Origin: Hahella sp. HNIBRBA332
GTDB taxonomy: Bacteria > Pseudomonadota > Gammaproteobacteria > Pseudomonadales > Oleiphilaceae
Direction: 5' to 3'
Assembly (NCBI RefSeq): GCF_030719035.1
Contig: NZ_CP132203.1
Span: 5,660,501-5,724,500, forward strand
DNA: 64,000 nt
The position numbers and the translations under genes were made by a program. The notes beneath the pieces were generated by a model that worked only from the letters and a program-made list of their open reading frames with translations, was not told where the DNA came from and ran no database searches. Below are positions 44,115 through 53,617 of this stretch, in pieces (within the stretch, counting starts at the first letter, position 1; each line of letters begins with the position of its first letter).

Positions 44115-45563
44115 ATGCATTATTCGGCGATAGCTAAAATTCTGGGCGTCCTGCTGATGTTGTTCAGCACCACCATGATCCCTCCCATCGTGGTGTCGCT
44201 GATCTACGAAGACGGCCATATGCAGCCTTTCCTTACCGCCATGTGCGGTATTTTTCTGACCGGCCTCCTGGTGTGGCTGCCCGTATTTCGTCAGACCAGT
44301 GAACTACGCATACGCGACGGCTTCATCGTTACAGTGCTGTTTTGGGTAGTGCTGAGTCTGAGTGGAGCGGTTCCTCTTTATCTGAGCGAGCATCCTCACC
44401 TGAGTCTGGTTGACGCCATCTTCGAGTCCGTCTCCGGGCTGACCACCACCGGCGCCACAGTGATGACCGGCATCGACATTCTGCCCAAGTCCATCCTATG
44501 GTATCGCCAACAATTGCAATGGCTGGGCGGTATGGGAATCATCGTGCTGGCGGTGGCGATTCTGCCGATGCTGGGTATCGGCGGCATGCAGTTATATCGG
44601 GCGGAAGCGCCGGGTCCGGTAAAGGACAACAAACTCACGCCAAGAATTACCGAAACCGCAAAAGCGCTTTGGTATATCTATGTCTCACTCACTGCACTGT
44701 GCGCACTGCTGTATTGGTGGGCGGGCATGGATGCGTTCGACGCTATCGGCCACAGCTTCGCCACCATCGCGATCGGCGGTTTCTCCACCCATGACGCCTC
44801 CATTGGCTACTTCAACAGCCCGTTGATTGAGTTCATCTGCATCATTTTTATGTTCCTGGCCGGGATCAACTTCGCCATGCACTTTTTCGCCTGGCGCCGC
44901 CGCTCCGTGCTGGTATACCTGAAAGATCCAGAGTTTGTTTTTTATTCACTTATCCTGATAACTGTTTCGGTCATTACCGTCGGCGTATTAATCGGCACCG
45001 GCACTTACGACCCCTTTACCGCCATTATTCGTGGCGTGTTTGAAGTCGTCAGCATCGCCACCACAACAGGCTTCGCCACAGCGGATTTCGCCCATTGGCC
45101 ACACCTGTTGCCATTCCTGCTGTTCGTTGTCGCTTTCATCGGCGGCTGCGCCGGCTCCACTGGCGGGGGCATGAAAGTTATCCGGGTGTTGTTGATCTTT
45201 AAGCAAGGCATGCGCGAAGTGAAGCGTATTGTGCATCCCAACGCCGTGATTCAGGTGAAATTGGGACGTAAGCCGGTGCCGGACCGGGTGCTGGAGGCGG
45301 TGTGGGGGTTCTTCTCCGTTTACATGTTCATGTTCGTGTTCATGTTGATGGGCTTACTCGCCACCGGACTGGATCAGGTCACCGCCTGGTCCGCCGTCGG
45401 CGCCTGCATCAATAACCTGGGCCCAGGTTTAGGCGGCGTGGCGCTGCATTACGGCGAGCTGAACGAGCCCGCCAAATGGATCCTTTGCTTCGCCATGTTG
45501 CTGGGCCGTCTAGAAGTATTCACGCTGCTGATTCTGTTTACGCCTGCTTTCTGGCGTCGCTAG
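44115..45563 (+). CDS. trkH: Trk potassium transporter membrane subunit
   Basis: A 482-aa membrane protein of the TrkH/TrkG/KtrB superfamily with four M1-P-M2 repeats. The selectivity-loop glycines are seen as SGLTTTGATVMTGIDILPKS, FATIAIGGFSTHDASIGYFN, VSIATTTGFATADFA and INNLGPGLGGVALHYG. GGMGIIVLAVAILPMLGIGG and GCAGSTGGGMKVIRVLLIFK are family landmarks. It would take up K+ together with TrkA encoded just upstream. Its 3' end overlaps that of the convergent hydrolase gene by 26 bp. Confidence 0.96.
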   Translation: MHYSAIAKILGVLLMLFSTTMIPPIVVSLIYEDGHMQPFLTAMCGIFLTGLLVWLPVFRQTSELRIRDGFIVTVLFWVVLSLSGAVPLYLSEHPHLSLVDAIFESVSGLTTTGATVMTGIDILPKSILWYRQQLQWLGGMGIIVLAVAILPMLGIGGMQLYRAEAPGPVKDNKLTPRITETAKALWYIYVSLTALCALLYWWAGMDAFDAIGHSFATIAIGGFSTHDASIGYFNSPLIEFICIIFMFLAGINFAMHFFAWRRRSVLVYLKDPEFVFYSLILITVSVITVGVLIGTGTYDPFTAIIRGVFEVVSIATTTGFATADFAHWPHLLPFLLFVVAFIGGCAGSTGGGMKVIRVLLIFKQGMREVKRIVHPNAVIQVKLGRKPVPDRVLEAVWGFFSVYMFMFVFMLMGLLATGLDQVTAWSAVGACINNLGPGLGGVALHYGELNEPAKWILCFAMLLGRLEVFTLLILFTPAFWRR

Positions 45564-46494
45564 CCTCAGACATCACCAGATGACGCCGTATGGCGGACAT
45601 CAGTTCACGCTGAAAGTCCGCCTCCAGCGGAAACATATGACCAGCGTCAGTGATCATACGCAAATCCGCCAATGGCAGGTTATCCGCCAGATGTTGAGCG
45701 AAACGCCAGGGAACGAAACGGTCTTTCACGCCCTGATAAATATGGGTCGGCAAACGAATTTCCGATAAAGAAAACCCCCAGTGTCGATATTGCGCCAGTA
45801 AGTCCAACATCACGCCTTGTACGCCCTGGTTAAAGGCTTCATGTTGATTGTCCATGAAGCGCTCCAAAATGCCTGCGTCTCGCAATAAGACCAGATCCTG
45901 CTCCGTGCTCGAGCTTTCAATAAACTTCAGATACAGCTTGGGACTGCATCGTTCCGTGAGCCTTAGCAGGGATAACAAAGTGCGAAACAGCCCCGTACTG
46001 ACTTCAGCGATCTTCGGACCGCGCTGCTCATTACGCCAAAGCAGATCTTTGGCCGCGCTCATTTCCCCAAAATTGGTATAGCTGGCCATGACCGCCACAA
46101 AGGCGATGCGCTTGGGGATTTCAAAGGCGCAGGTCAACGCATAGGCGCCGCCGCTGGACCAACCCGCCACCGCGAACTGATCAATCCCCAAGGCGTCGGC
46201 GACGGCGCTGACGTCTCTGGGATAATCCAGCAATGTGTAATTGTCCGCCAGGGAGGAAGCGCCCATGCCCGGTCGATCAACGACAATCCAGCGTAAACCG
46301 GCGGCGCACGCCGCTTCATGAAAAAACGCGCCTTCCAGACGCGAGCCTGGCGCGCCGTGGGCGTAAAAAACCGGCGCTCCGGCAGGGTCGCCCCACTCGC
46401 CATAGGCAAGGGTTCGCTGGCCGGGGAGTTGCAACAGGTTGAGCGCGCCTGTCGCGGGAAGGGGGGATACATTCCTTCGCCAAGGCATGTTCAT
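45538..46494 (-). CDS. alpha/beta-fold hydrolase
   Basis: A 318-aa alpha/beta hydrolase. The oxyanion region is VFYAHGAPGSRLEGAFFHEA, a DRPGMGASSLADNYTLLDYP loop follows, and the nucleophile elbow is GWSSGG (in FAVAGWSSGGAYALTCAFEI, Ser near residue 119). The acid is probably the Asp in YQGVKDRFVPWRFAQHLADN and the His in ITDAGHMFPLEADFQRELMS. The triad is complete. There is no signal peptide. The substrate is unknown. It overlaps the 3' end of trkH in convergent orientation. Confidence 0.88.
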   Translation of the reverse strand: MNMPWRRNVSPLPATGALNLLQLPGQRTLAYGEWGDPAGAPVFYAHGAPGSRLEGAFFHEAACAAGLRWIVVDRPGMGASSLADNYTLLDYPRDVSAVADALGIDQFAVAGWSSGGAYALTCAFEIPKRIAFVAVMASYTNFGEMSAAKDLLWRNEQRGPKIAEVSTGLFRTLLSLLRLTERCSPKLYLKFIESSSTEQDLVLLRDAGILERFMDNQHEAFNQGVQGVMLDLLAQYRHWGFSLSEIRLPTHIYQGVKDRFVPWRFAQHLADNLPLADLRMITDAGHMFPLEADFQRELMSAIRRHLVMSEASDARKQA

Positions 46495-46651
46495 GGATGC
46501 CTTACCTCTCTACTTCTTCCAACTACTTAAGCAACAGCGCCCGGGATCGCCGGCCGCTTCCAAATCCTGAATGCGGATCGCATCACAAAATATAGCAAAG
46601 GGCCTCATATTGTCTAACCAGCAGGCTCCCAGGGCCATGGGCAACTCGCCA

Positions 46652-46687
46652 GAACCAAGGCTGGTTCAAATTTTCGCGGCGAAAATT
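46652..46687. promoter_or_regulatory. two adjacent palindromes upstream of a lipoprotein gene
   Basis: GAACCA-AGGC-TGGTTC (46652-46667) is followed one base later by AATTTTCGC-G-GCGAAAATT (46669-46687), a perfect palindrome of 9-bp arms around one base. They lie 75-110 bp before the lipoprotein ATG at 46763, in a 268-bp gap without other features. They could be regulator binding sites. Confidence 0.5.
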
Positions 46688-46762
46688 ACTGTAAATTTAT
46701 GTGTTTGTTAGTCATTTCACGTTATCAAACCAATAAAAATAGTGGCGTCAGGCGAGGCAGGT

Positions 46763-48427
46763 ATGGATAAACTCCAGCGCAATATTCTGTTGTCTTTGTG
46801 CTTAAGCTCCCTCGCGTTGGGGGGCTGTGAGGATGGCGAAAAGAAAGACGACTCCAGTCCGCCGGTAGTGGTTGAACCGCCGGATGTCATCGTGGAAGAG
46901 CCTCAGGAACCCTTTCCCGTCACCAAAAACCTGTTTTTCTCGGGACTGCAAAACCCTGGGGAAGACACGGAGAAAAACTTCGCGTTTCGCTATGACATCG
47001 CCGCCGGCAGCGTGTACCGGCAAAGCCCCAGTCAGCCGACTTCCACGCTTGCGCCGGTGATTCCCTTGGGGAAAAGCCGCGCCAGCGCAGGCTATATGTT
47101 AATGATCGAGTCTGGAAAACTATTCCTGGGACGACCTCATCAGTCCTCCCTGACCCAGATCAGTACGCTCGCCTCCACCGTCTGCGCCGCCGCCGCTCTC
47201 CCAGAAGGCCTGGGATACGGCAAGACCAAAATCACTGTGCGCACGCCGGGCGCAGACGCCATTTGCGCTAATGAGGACGACGCCTACTTCAAAATTCCAC
47301 TCAACGCGGCGGTCACTGACGCGCCCGGTAATGGCTCTGCTAACGATCTCAGCCTGACGCCATTCTGGAAACCCAACTGGGGGTTGGCGGGTTACCTGCG
47401 GCCAACGGCCGATTCCTTGGAGATACTGGACGCTCAGGGCGCTCTGGCGCGCAGTATCGAGGGACTAACCAACGCTGACTTCAACTATGGCTTCACTACA
47501 GCCGAGCTGGATATGTTACTGACCACGAATGGCCAAGTCTTCGCCAACAGCGGCGCAGAGTTACTAGATACCGGCATGGCGCTGACGGCGCTGACCACTA
47601 TCGACGCCAATGTCATGGACCCAGAGAAAACGGTTGTGGACGGCGACAAGGTGTACCTGATTGACGGCGCATTGCTGCGCAAAATCTCTCTGGACGGCGG
47701 CGCCAATGAGGTCTTACATGACTTCACCAGTGAGGGCGCTATTACTGGTCGCCTGGCGCAAACGACGGATTACCTGGTAATCGCTCTGGACACCGTGCGT
47801 TTGTATCTGGTGGACAAAGTGACGGGGGAGTCGCGGGAAATCATTAATCCGATCAGCGGCGACTACCTGACCGGCGCTTCTCGCATCTATGCTCACTATG
47901 AAGACGCCAGCGACGCCCGCGCCTATCTGGTGAACCTGGATATGGCTGCAACCGCCTGCCCGGGTGATCACTGCGCCGTCACGGAAAACGCCCATTGGCT
48001 GCATTTCCAGACCTTCAAGGAGGTAGGGATCGGCTACACGCCAGTGTTGATGACGGGAGAAGAGACGCCAGACCCGAATCCAGACGACTCCGTCGACAGT
48101 TATGTGCCCGCCTTCGAGAACGGCTATTACAACCGTCCGGTTTTTAATTCGTACAACCTGAATGAAGGCTTGCCTGTGCTCAATCTTGGTCGTTTGAACG
48201 GACAGAACAAACTAATCCAGACAGGCGTTGTGGAGCAGACTCACGGGCTGTTCACCATGGAGAACAACCCAGACAACGGCGATGAACTCGCTGACGTTAT
48301 TTACTTTAATCTGTCTCTGGCCAGCTCGCTGAAGAATATCAGCCGCTCCGGCTCGATTGACGAAAAAGTACTGCGGGAGAGCGACTTAACCCAGCGCTCG
48401 CCACTGCGGACCGGCAATCGCTTTTAA
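46763..48427 (+). CDS. large lipoprotein, function unknown
   Basis: A 554-aa protein with a lipoprotein signal (SLALGGC, Cys about residue 22), an acidic/Pro-rich tether (DDSSPPVVVEPPDVIVEEPQ), and a long beta-rich region. The latter has WD/propeller-like strands such as GDKVYLIDGALLRKISLDGG and DYLVIALDTVRLYLVDKVTG. No catalytic motif or transmembrane segment is seen. The ATG at 46763 with GAGGCAGGT is preferred to a GTG seven codons earlier. It is monocistronic. I do not recognise the family. Confidence 0.72.
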   Translation: MDKLQRNILLSLCLSSLALGGCEDGEKKDDSSPPVVVEPPDVIVEEPQEPFPVTKNLFFSGLQNPGEDTEKNFAFRYDIAAGSVYRQSPSQPTSTLAPVIPLGKSRASAGYMLMIESGKLFLGRPHQSSLTQISTLASTVCAAAALPEGLGYGKTKITVRTPGADAICANEDDAYFKIPLNAAVTDAPGNGSANDLSLTPFWKPNWGLAGYLRPTADSLEILDAQGALARSIEGLTNADFNYGFTTAELDMLLTTNGQVFANSGAELLDTGMALTALTTIDANVMDPEKTVVDGDKVYLIDGALLRKISLDGGANEVLHDFTSEGAITGRLAQTTDYLVIALDTVRLYLVDKVTGESREIINPISGDYLTGASRIYAHYEDASDARAYLVNLDMAATACPGDHCAVTENAHWLHFQTFKEVGIGYTPVLMTGEETPDPNPDDSVDSYVPAFENGYYNRPVFNSYNLNEGLPVLNLGRLNGQNKLIQTGVVEQTHGLFTMENNPDNGDELADVIYFNLSLASSLKNISRSGSIDEKVLRESDLTQRSPLRTGNRF

Positions 48428-48450
48428 GGGCCTCCGGCTGACCGTGACAT

Positions 48451-49347
48451 TCAGTCGTAGAAATGGCGTTCGCCGTCTGGACGCCTTTTAAACCGCTTAT
48501 ACTCCCATTGATACTGCTCCGGCGTCTCCCGCACGCAGGTCTCCACCGTGGCGTTCAACGCGGCGGCGGAGGTTGCCAGATCTTCGGAGTAGATATCCGC
48601 AGCCACTGGCCGCACCGTCATCACAAAGCCTTCTCCTTCCGGTAAACGCTTGGCGTAAACGCAAAGCACTTTGGCGTCGGTGCGTTCAATCAATTTGGAA
48701 ACCAGCTTGATGGTATTGGCGGGAATGCCGAAGAAAGGCGCGAAGACGCCGCCGCTGAGCTCCGGTTCCTGGTCGGGAAGAATCCCGATGACGCCTTGCT
48801 CCCGCAAAATATGGAATAGACGCATGACGCCGCGCTTATTAGCGGGAACCAGCTCTGAGCCATTACGCTCGCGCACGGCGCGCATATACTCGTCCAGCTC
48901 TTCAATTTTGGGCGGCTGATACAGCGCAGCCATGGAGTAACGCGCAGCGAAAAACAAACCCGCCACTTCCCAGTTGCCCAGATGCGGCGCCAGCAAAATC
49001 AACCCTTTGCCGGCTTCTTCCGCCTCTTTAATAAGATGCTCGCCATCAATGGATTTGATCAAAGACAGCGTCTTCTCGGCGGGCCACTCCCACACTGCGC
49101 CAGTTTCAAACGCCACCTTACCGGTTTCGCGCATACTGGCGGCGCCCAGCGCATTGATTTCAGCGTCGCTTTTTTCCGGGAAACAACGTTGCAGGTTGGT
49201 GCGCGTCACCCGCGCCGGACCGGCGTTGCAGCGCCAGGTCAAGGCGCCCAGCCAACCGCCCAATCGCTGCGCCCAGCGCAGGGACAGTTTGGATACCAGG
49301 CGAATCAGAAAGATGATCAGCGTGGCGATGAGTTTGGATTTGTTCAA
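48451..49347 (-). CDS. LpxL/HtrB-type lysophospholipid/lipid A acyltransferase
   Basis: A 298-aa inner-membrane acyltransferase with a short hydrophobic N-terminus (LIATLIIFLIRLVSKLSLRW). The HX4E catalytic motif is HLGNWE (ILLAPHLGNWEVAGLFFAAR, ~residue 135), and LPDQEPELSGGVFAPFFGIP is the second conserved block. The family transfers an acyl chain to lipid A precursors. The start appears to be a TTG (49347) with AGGT upstream. The same kind of gene sits near glyQS in Pseudomonas. Which chain it adds cannot be determined. Confidence 0.9.
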   Translation of the reverse strand: MNKSKLIATLIIFLIRLVSKLSLRWAQRLGGWLGALTWRCNAGPARVTRTNLQRCFPEKSDAEINALGAASMRETGKVAFETGAVWEWPAEKTLSLIKSIDGEHLIKEAEEAGKGLILLAPHLGNWEVAGLFFAARYSMAALYQPPKIEELDEYMRAVRERNGSELVPANKRGVMRLFHILREQGVIGILPDQEPELSGGVFAPFFGIPANTIKLVSKLIERTDAKVLCVYAKRLPEGEGFVMTVRPVAADIYSEDLATSAAALNATVETCVRETPEQYQWEYKRFKRRPDGERHFYD

Positions 49348-49459
49348 GAGATACCTGTGAATTCGGGGCGTACGTCACCTTAAACTGGCGTCAGATAGCG
49401 TCTTTTTTCCGCAGAAACGGCAATTTTCGCGTAATTTCGCGGCTATATCCTATGGCTAT

Positions 49460-49488
49460 CTGCAATCGGCGCGCACACGTAGTATAAT
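49460..49488 (+). promoter_or_regulatory. candidate promoter of glyQS
   Basis: A perfect TATAAT -10 (49483-49488) lies 17 bp after a weak CTGCAA -35 (49460-49465), about 90 bp before the glyQ start. A gene-free leader follows; no T-box is visible, as expected in this group. Confidence 0.45.
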
Positions 49489-49577
49489 TTGCCGCTTTAT
49501 TCTACAGGCCGGCGACGTCCTGACAAGTAAGCGCCTGCGGCTAAAGAACCAAACATGCACAGCAAGTGGTGTAAACC

Positions 49578-50525
49578 GTGACTGATACAAACAAGCCAGA
49601 TGTAAAAACCTTTCAGGGATTAATCCGAACTCTCCAAGACTATTGGGCTCGTCAGGGCTGCGTCATTTTGCAGCCGCTGGACATGGAGGTAGGGGCAGGC
49701 ACCTTTCACCCGGCCACGTTTTTACGCGCTATCGGTCCGGAAACCTGGAACGCCGCCTATGTTCAGCCCAGCCGTCGTCCCACTGACGGCCGTTACGGCG
49801 AAAACCCCAACCGTCTGCAGCACTACTACCAATATCAGGTGGTGCTGAAGCCTTCTCCCGATAATATCCAAGAGCTTTATCTGGGCTCTCTGCGGGAAAT
49901 GGGCATCGATCCCCTGGTGCACGACATCCGTTTCGTGGAGGATAACTGGGAATCCCCGACACTCGGCGCCTGGGGACTGGGTTGGGAAGTCTGGCTGAAC
50001 GGCATGGAAGTAACCCAGTTCACTTACTTCCAGCAGGTGGGCGGTCTGGAATGTTATCCCGTGACCGGCGAAATCACCTATGGTCTGGAGCGGATCGCCA
50101 TGTATCTGCAGGGCGTCGACAGCGTATACGACCTGATCTGGACCCATGGCCCGCAAGGCCCGGTCACTTACGGCGATGTGTTTCACCAAAACGAAGTGGA
50201 GATGTCCACTTACAACTTTGAAGAAGCGGACACCACCGAACTGTTCCGTCACTTCGACACTTACGAGCGCGAGAGCAAGCGTCTGATCGAAAAAGGTCTG
50301 CCGCTGCCCGCTTATGAAATGGTGTTGAAGGCGTCGCATACATTTAACCTGCTGGACGCACGGCACGCGATCTCAGTCACTGAGAGACAGCGTTTCATCC
50401 TGCGCGTGCGCGGCCTCGCCAAAGATGTGGCGCAAGCCTACTTTGACCGCCGCAAACAATTGGGCTTCCCATTGGCCGAAGCCTCTATCCGTGACGAAGT
50501 GCTAGCCAGCGAAGGGGAGAAGTAA
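49578..50525 (+). CDS. glyQ: glycyl-tRNA synthetase alpha subunit
   Basis: A 315-aa catalytic subunit of the alpha2beta2 glycyl-tRNA synthetase, containing the class II core. Landmarks are [20 protein letters not shown], the [20 protein letters not shown] block, [20 protein letters not shown] (motif 2 Arg), [20 protein letters not shown] and [14 protein letters not shown] (motif 3 GLER). The start is a GTG (49578). glyS follows after 4 bp. Confidence 0.97.
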   Translation: MTDTNKPDVKTFQGLIRTLQDYWARQGCVILQPLDMEVGAGTFHPATFLRAIGPETWNAAYVQPSRRPTDGRYGENPNRLQHYYQYQVVLKPSPDNIQELYLGSLREMGIDPLVHDIRFVEDNWESPTLGAWGLGWEVWLNGMEVTQFTYFQQVGGLECYPVTGEITYGLERIAMYLQGVDSVYDLIWTHGPQGPVTYGDVFHQNEVEMSTYNFEEADTTELFRHFDTYERESKRLIEKGLPLPAYEMVLKASHTFNLLDARHAISVTERQRFILRVRGLAKDVAQAYFDRRKQLGFPLAEASIRDEVLASEGEK

Positions 50526-50529
50526 GTCA

Positions 50530-52608
50530 ATGAACCACCAGGATTTTTTAGTAGAAATCGGCGCTGAAGAACTGCCGCCGAAAGCCTTGCGTCAATTGGC
50601 GGACGCCTTCGCACAAGGCATTCGCCAGCGTCTGGAAAAAGCGCAACTGTCCTTCTCTGACCTGACATGGTACGCCGCCCCCAGACGTCTGGCGGTGCAT
50701 GTTTCAGGACTGGCGGAAAAGCAGCCGGATCTGGAAGTGGAAAAACGCGGCCCCGCTCTGCAAGCGGCATTCGACGCCGCCGGCGCGCCCACCAAGGCCT
50801 GTGAAGGTTTCGCCCGTTCCTGCGGAACCACGCCGGACAAACTGGAGAAACTGGAAACGGACAAAGGCGTATGGCTGGTGTTTCGCAGCAAGCAGTCCGG
50901 CGCGCCAACCACCGGCCTGTTGCCGGCCATCGTTGAAGAATCACTGGCGGCGCTGCCAATTCCCAAGCGCATGCGTTGGGGCGCGCGCCGCACGGAATTC
51001 GTGCGTCCCGTGCATTGGATCATCATGCTGTTCGGCGAAAAAGTCATCGACTGCGAAATTCTGGGTCTGAAAGCGGGCAAGACCACTTTGGGCCACCGCT
51101 TCCACCATCCTGCGCCCATCGAGATCGCCGCGCCCGCCAACTACAAAGACGCGTTGAAAAACACCGGTTATGTCATGGCGGACTTTGAAGAGCGTAAAGC
51201 ACTGATCAGACAACAAGTGGAAGCCATCGCCAAGCAAACTTCCGGCGTCGCCGTCATCGACGAAGAACTGTTGGAAGAAGTCGCCAGCTTGAACGAATGG
51301 CCAACCGCATTAATGGGACGCTTTGAGGACCGCTTCCTGGAAGTCCCGGCGGAGGCTTTGATCTCCACCATGAAAGGCAACCAGAAATACTTCCATGTGG
51401 TGGATGCGGACGGCCGCATGCTGCCTTACTTCATCACCGTGGCCAACATTGAAAGCAAGGACCCGCAACAGGTCATCGACGGTAACGAGCGAGTCATCCG
51501 TCCCCGTCTCAGTGACGCGGCGTTTTTCTTCTCCACCGATAAGAAGCGCACCCTGGCCAGCCGTCTGGAAGACCTGAAGCCCATCGTTTTCCAGCAGCAG
51601 TTGGGAACGGTGTACGACAAGGCCATTCGCGTCGGCAAGCTGGCGGCGAAAATCGCAGCGAAGATCGACAGCAACCCGGAGTGGGCCCAGCGCGCAGGTG
51701 AACTCAGCAAGACCGATCTGGCCACTGAAATGGTCATGGAGTTCCCCGAGCTACAGGGGACCATGGGCCGTTATTACGCCGCTATCGACGGCGAACCGGA
51801 AGAAGTCTCCCTGGCGCAGGAAGAACAATACCTGCCGCGTTTCGCCGGCGATCAGTTGCCGACGACTTTGACCGGCTGTGCGGTCTCTCTGGCGGATAAA
51901 CTGGACACTATCGTCGGCATCTTCGGCATCAATCAACCGCCAACAGGCGCCAAAGACCCGTTCGGTCTGCGTCGCGCCGCCTTGGGCGTACTGCGGATTC
52001 TGGTGGAGAAAAAACTGGACCTGGATCTTGCCGAGTGCGTGCAATGGACGCAGGAACTGCACGGCGATCTGCCGGCGGAAAACCTGGAGACAGCGGTAGT
52101 CGACTACATGCTGGATCGTTTCCGCGCCTGGTACGAAGAAGCGGGCGTGCCTACCGAGGTATTCCTGAGCGTGCTGGCTCGTCGTCCCACCAAACCGGTG
52201 GAATTCGATCAACGCGTCCTGGCGGTGGCGGAATTCCTGAAACTCGACGCAGCGCAGGCGCTGGCGGCGGCGAATAAGCGGGTCTCCAATATCCTCAGCA
52301 AGGAGCAGGTGGAAATCTCCGCAGAGTCGGCGAATCCAGAGCTGTTCACCGAGGAAGCGGAAAAGAACCTTTTCCGCGCTTTGCAGGAGAAGTCCGAATC
52401 CACGCGTCCGTTTATCGAGCAACGCAATTTCACTCAGGCGCTGCAGCAGTTGGCGGAGTTGAAAGACGTCATCGACCTGTTCTTCGACAAGGTCATGGTG
52501 ATGGTGGATGACCCAGCTATCCGCAGCAACCGCATGACGCTGCTGGCCAGCCTGCGTCACGTGTTCCTGCAGGTGGCGGATATCTCCTTACTGCAAAACA
52601 AAGCGTAA
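50530..52608 (+). CDS. glyS: glycyl-tRNA synthetase beta subunit
   Basis: A 692-aa tRNA-binding subunit of the bacterial glycyl-tRNA synthetase. Its N-terminus DFLVEIGAEELPPKALRQLA and LTWYAAPRRLAVHVSGL are diagnostic. The HD-like domain (~residue 330-450) follows PRLSDAAFFFSTDKKRTLAS, and the C-terminal anticodon-binding domain carries FDQRVLAVAEFLKLDAAQAL. It is co-transcribed with glyQ and followed 19 bp later by gmhB. Confidence 0.97.
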   Translation: MNHQDFLVEIGAEELPPKALRQLADAFAQGIRQRLEKAQLSFSDLTWYAAPRRLAVHVSGLAEKQPDLEVEKRGPALQAAFDAAGAPTKACEGFARSCGTTPDKLEKLETDKGVWLVFRSKQSGAPTTGLLPAIVEESLAALPIPKRMRWGARRTEFVRPVHWIIMLFGEKVIDCEILGLKAGKTTLGHRFHHPAPIEIAAPANYKDALKNTGYVMADFEERKALIRQQVEAIAKQTSGVAVIDEELLEEVASLNEWPTALMGRFEDRFLEVPAEALISTMKGNQKYFHVVDADGRMLPYFITVANIESKDPQQVIDGNERVIRPRLSDAAFFFSTDKKRTLASRLEDLKPIVFQQQLGTVYDKAIRVGKLAAKIAAKIDSNPEWAQRAGELSKTDLATEMVMEFPELQGTMGRYYAAIDGEPEEVSLAQEEQYLPRFAGDQLPTTLTGCAVSLADKLDTIVGIFGINQPPTGAKDPFGLRRAALGVLRILVEKKLDLDLAECVQWTQELHGDLPAENLETAVVDYMLDRFRAWYEEAGVPTEVFLSVLARRPTKPVEFDQRVLAVAEFLKLDAAQALAAANKRVSNILSKEQVEISAESANPELFTEEAEKNLFRALQEKSESTRPFIEQRNFTQALQQLAELKDVIDLFFDKVMVMVDDPAIRSNRMTLLASLRHVFLQVADISLLQNKA

Positions 52609-52627
52609 ACCACACAGGAAAGAGCGG

Positions 52628-53203
52628 GTGAGCATCAACACACTGCTGATATTGGACCGGGACGGCGTCATCAACGAAGACTCCGACGATTACATCAAGT
52701 CGGAACAGGAATGGCAGCCGATTCCGGGCAGTATTGAAGCCATCGCGGCCTTATCCGCCGCCGGCTTCACCGTCGCCGTCGCCACCAACCAAAGCGGTCT
52801 GGGGCGCGGCTATTTCGATGAAGCCGAGCTGGGCAGGATGCACGCCAAATTGCTCGATCTGGTTGCGAAGCATGGCGGCGCCATCGCCGCCATTGCCTTC
52901 TGCCCCCATGTGCCGGACGATCAATGCGACTGTCGCAAACCCAAACCCGGTCTGGTGCGCAGAATTGAAGAAGAAACCGGCATGTCCGCCACTGACGCTT
53001 GGTTCGTCGGCGACAACGTCGGCGATATCGGCGCCGCCCGCGCCGCAGGCTGCCAGCCTGTGCTGGTGAAAACCGGCAAAGGCGAGCGCACCCTGGTCAA
53101 ACTAGCCCCTGAAGAACTGGACGGCGTCCCCGTTTTTACGGACTTGGCGGACTTCGCCAACCATGCCATCGCAAGACTCAAAGAGAGCCATTCAGAGCGC
53201 TAA
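52628..53203 (+). CDS. gmhB: D-glycero-beta-D-manno-heptose 1,7-bisphosphate 7-phosphatase
   Basis: A 191-aa HAD-superfamily phosphatase of the ADP-heptose pathway for LPS inner core. The DxD nucleophile pair is Asp10/Asp12 in LLILDRDGVINEDSDDYIKS. The zinc-binding loop is FCPHVPDDQCDCRKPKPG (Cys, His, Cys, Cys). WFVGDNVGDIGAARAAGCQP supplies the Mg-binding Asp residues. The start is a GTG (52628) preceded by AGGAAAGAGCGG. The glyQ-glyS-gmhB order is also found in Pseudomonas. Confidence 0.95.
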   Translation: MSINTLLILDRDGVINEDSDDYIKSEQEWQPIPGSIEAIAALSAAGFTVAVATNQSGLGRGYFDEAELGRMHAKLLDLVAKHGGAIAAIAFCPHVPDDQCDCRKPKPGLVRRIEEETGMSATDAWFVGDNVGDIGAARAAGCQPVLVKTGKGERTLVKLAPEELDGVPVFTDLADFANHAIARLKESHSER

Positions 53204-53210
53204 ACGGAGC

Positions 53211-53239
53211 TTGATTTTAGTCGCCGCATTATCTATGTT
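53211..53239 (+). promoter_or_regulatory. promoter of tRNA-Pro
   Basis: TTGATT (53211-53216) and TATGTT (53234-53239) are exactly 17 bp apart and end 16 bp before the tRNA. A G+C-rich discriminator (GCGGC) follows, as in stringently controlled stable-RNA promoters. An inverted repeat GCCGCAT / ATGCGGC (53223-53246) overlaps it and could also serve to end gmhB transcription, though it lacks a U-tract. Confidence 0.6.
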
Positions 53240-53254
53240 ATGCGGCACGGTTTA

Positions 53255-53347
<93 letters not shown>

Positions 53348-53413
53348 TCTCGTTTACACCTACTTTATCCAAGAAAAACCCAGCGGGGTCGGACCCGGAA
53401 GCCCGGCGCGTTC

Positions 53414-53448
53414 AATCCTCTCACGCCGACCATGTCCACATCCCAACC
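53414..53448 (+). repeat. direct repeat copy 2, tRNA-Pro 3' fragment
   Basis: This is the second perfect copy of the 35-bp segment, 101 bp from the first. It is preceded by a degenerate stretch, GGGGTCGGA (53385-53393), that also occurs in the tRNA before the T arm. The copy thus looks like a decayed tRNA 3' half or the far attachment-type site of a lost element. It cannot fold as a whole tRNA. Confidence 0.8.
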
Positions 53449-53617
53449 AATCGCTTACTTCCCATCCCTAACATAATCCCCGTTCGCCCTGAGCCTGTCG
53501 AAGGGCCTTCCAGAGCCTTCACAGAACCCAGATAACCCCCTCATAATCGGCCAAATTCCATACTGATTCCCCTGGTGGTATGCGTTACGCTTAGTCATAG
53601 CGCCGGAGGAGGAATGC
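53449..53617. other. gene-free stretch with an interspersed repeat
   Basis: Between the tRNA fragment and the cytochrome lipoprotein gene there is no convincing gene. It holds the repeat-like sequence CGTTCGCCCTGAGCCTGTCGAAGGGCC (two blocks, 53481-53506, key words CCCTGAGC and TCGAAGG) and the promoter region of the following gene. Confidence 0.6.
53481..53506 (+). repeat. dispersed CCCTGAGCCTGTCGAAGG-type repeat
   Basis: CGTTCGCCCTGAGCCTGTCG followed by AAGGGC matches a short repeat word that I recall being widespread in intergenic DNA of many proteobacteria. Only one copy is seen in this window. Such words are often part of REP/inverted-repeat families; here the partner arm is absent. Confidence 0.5.
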
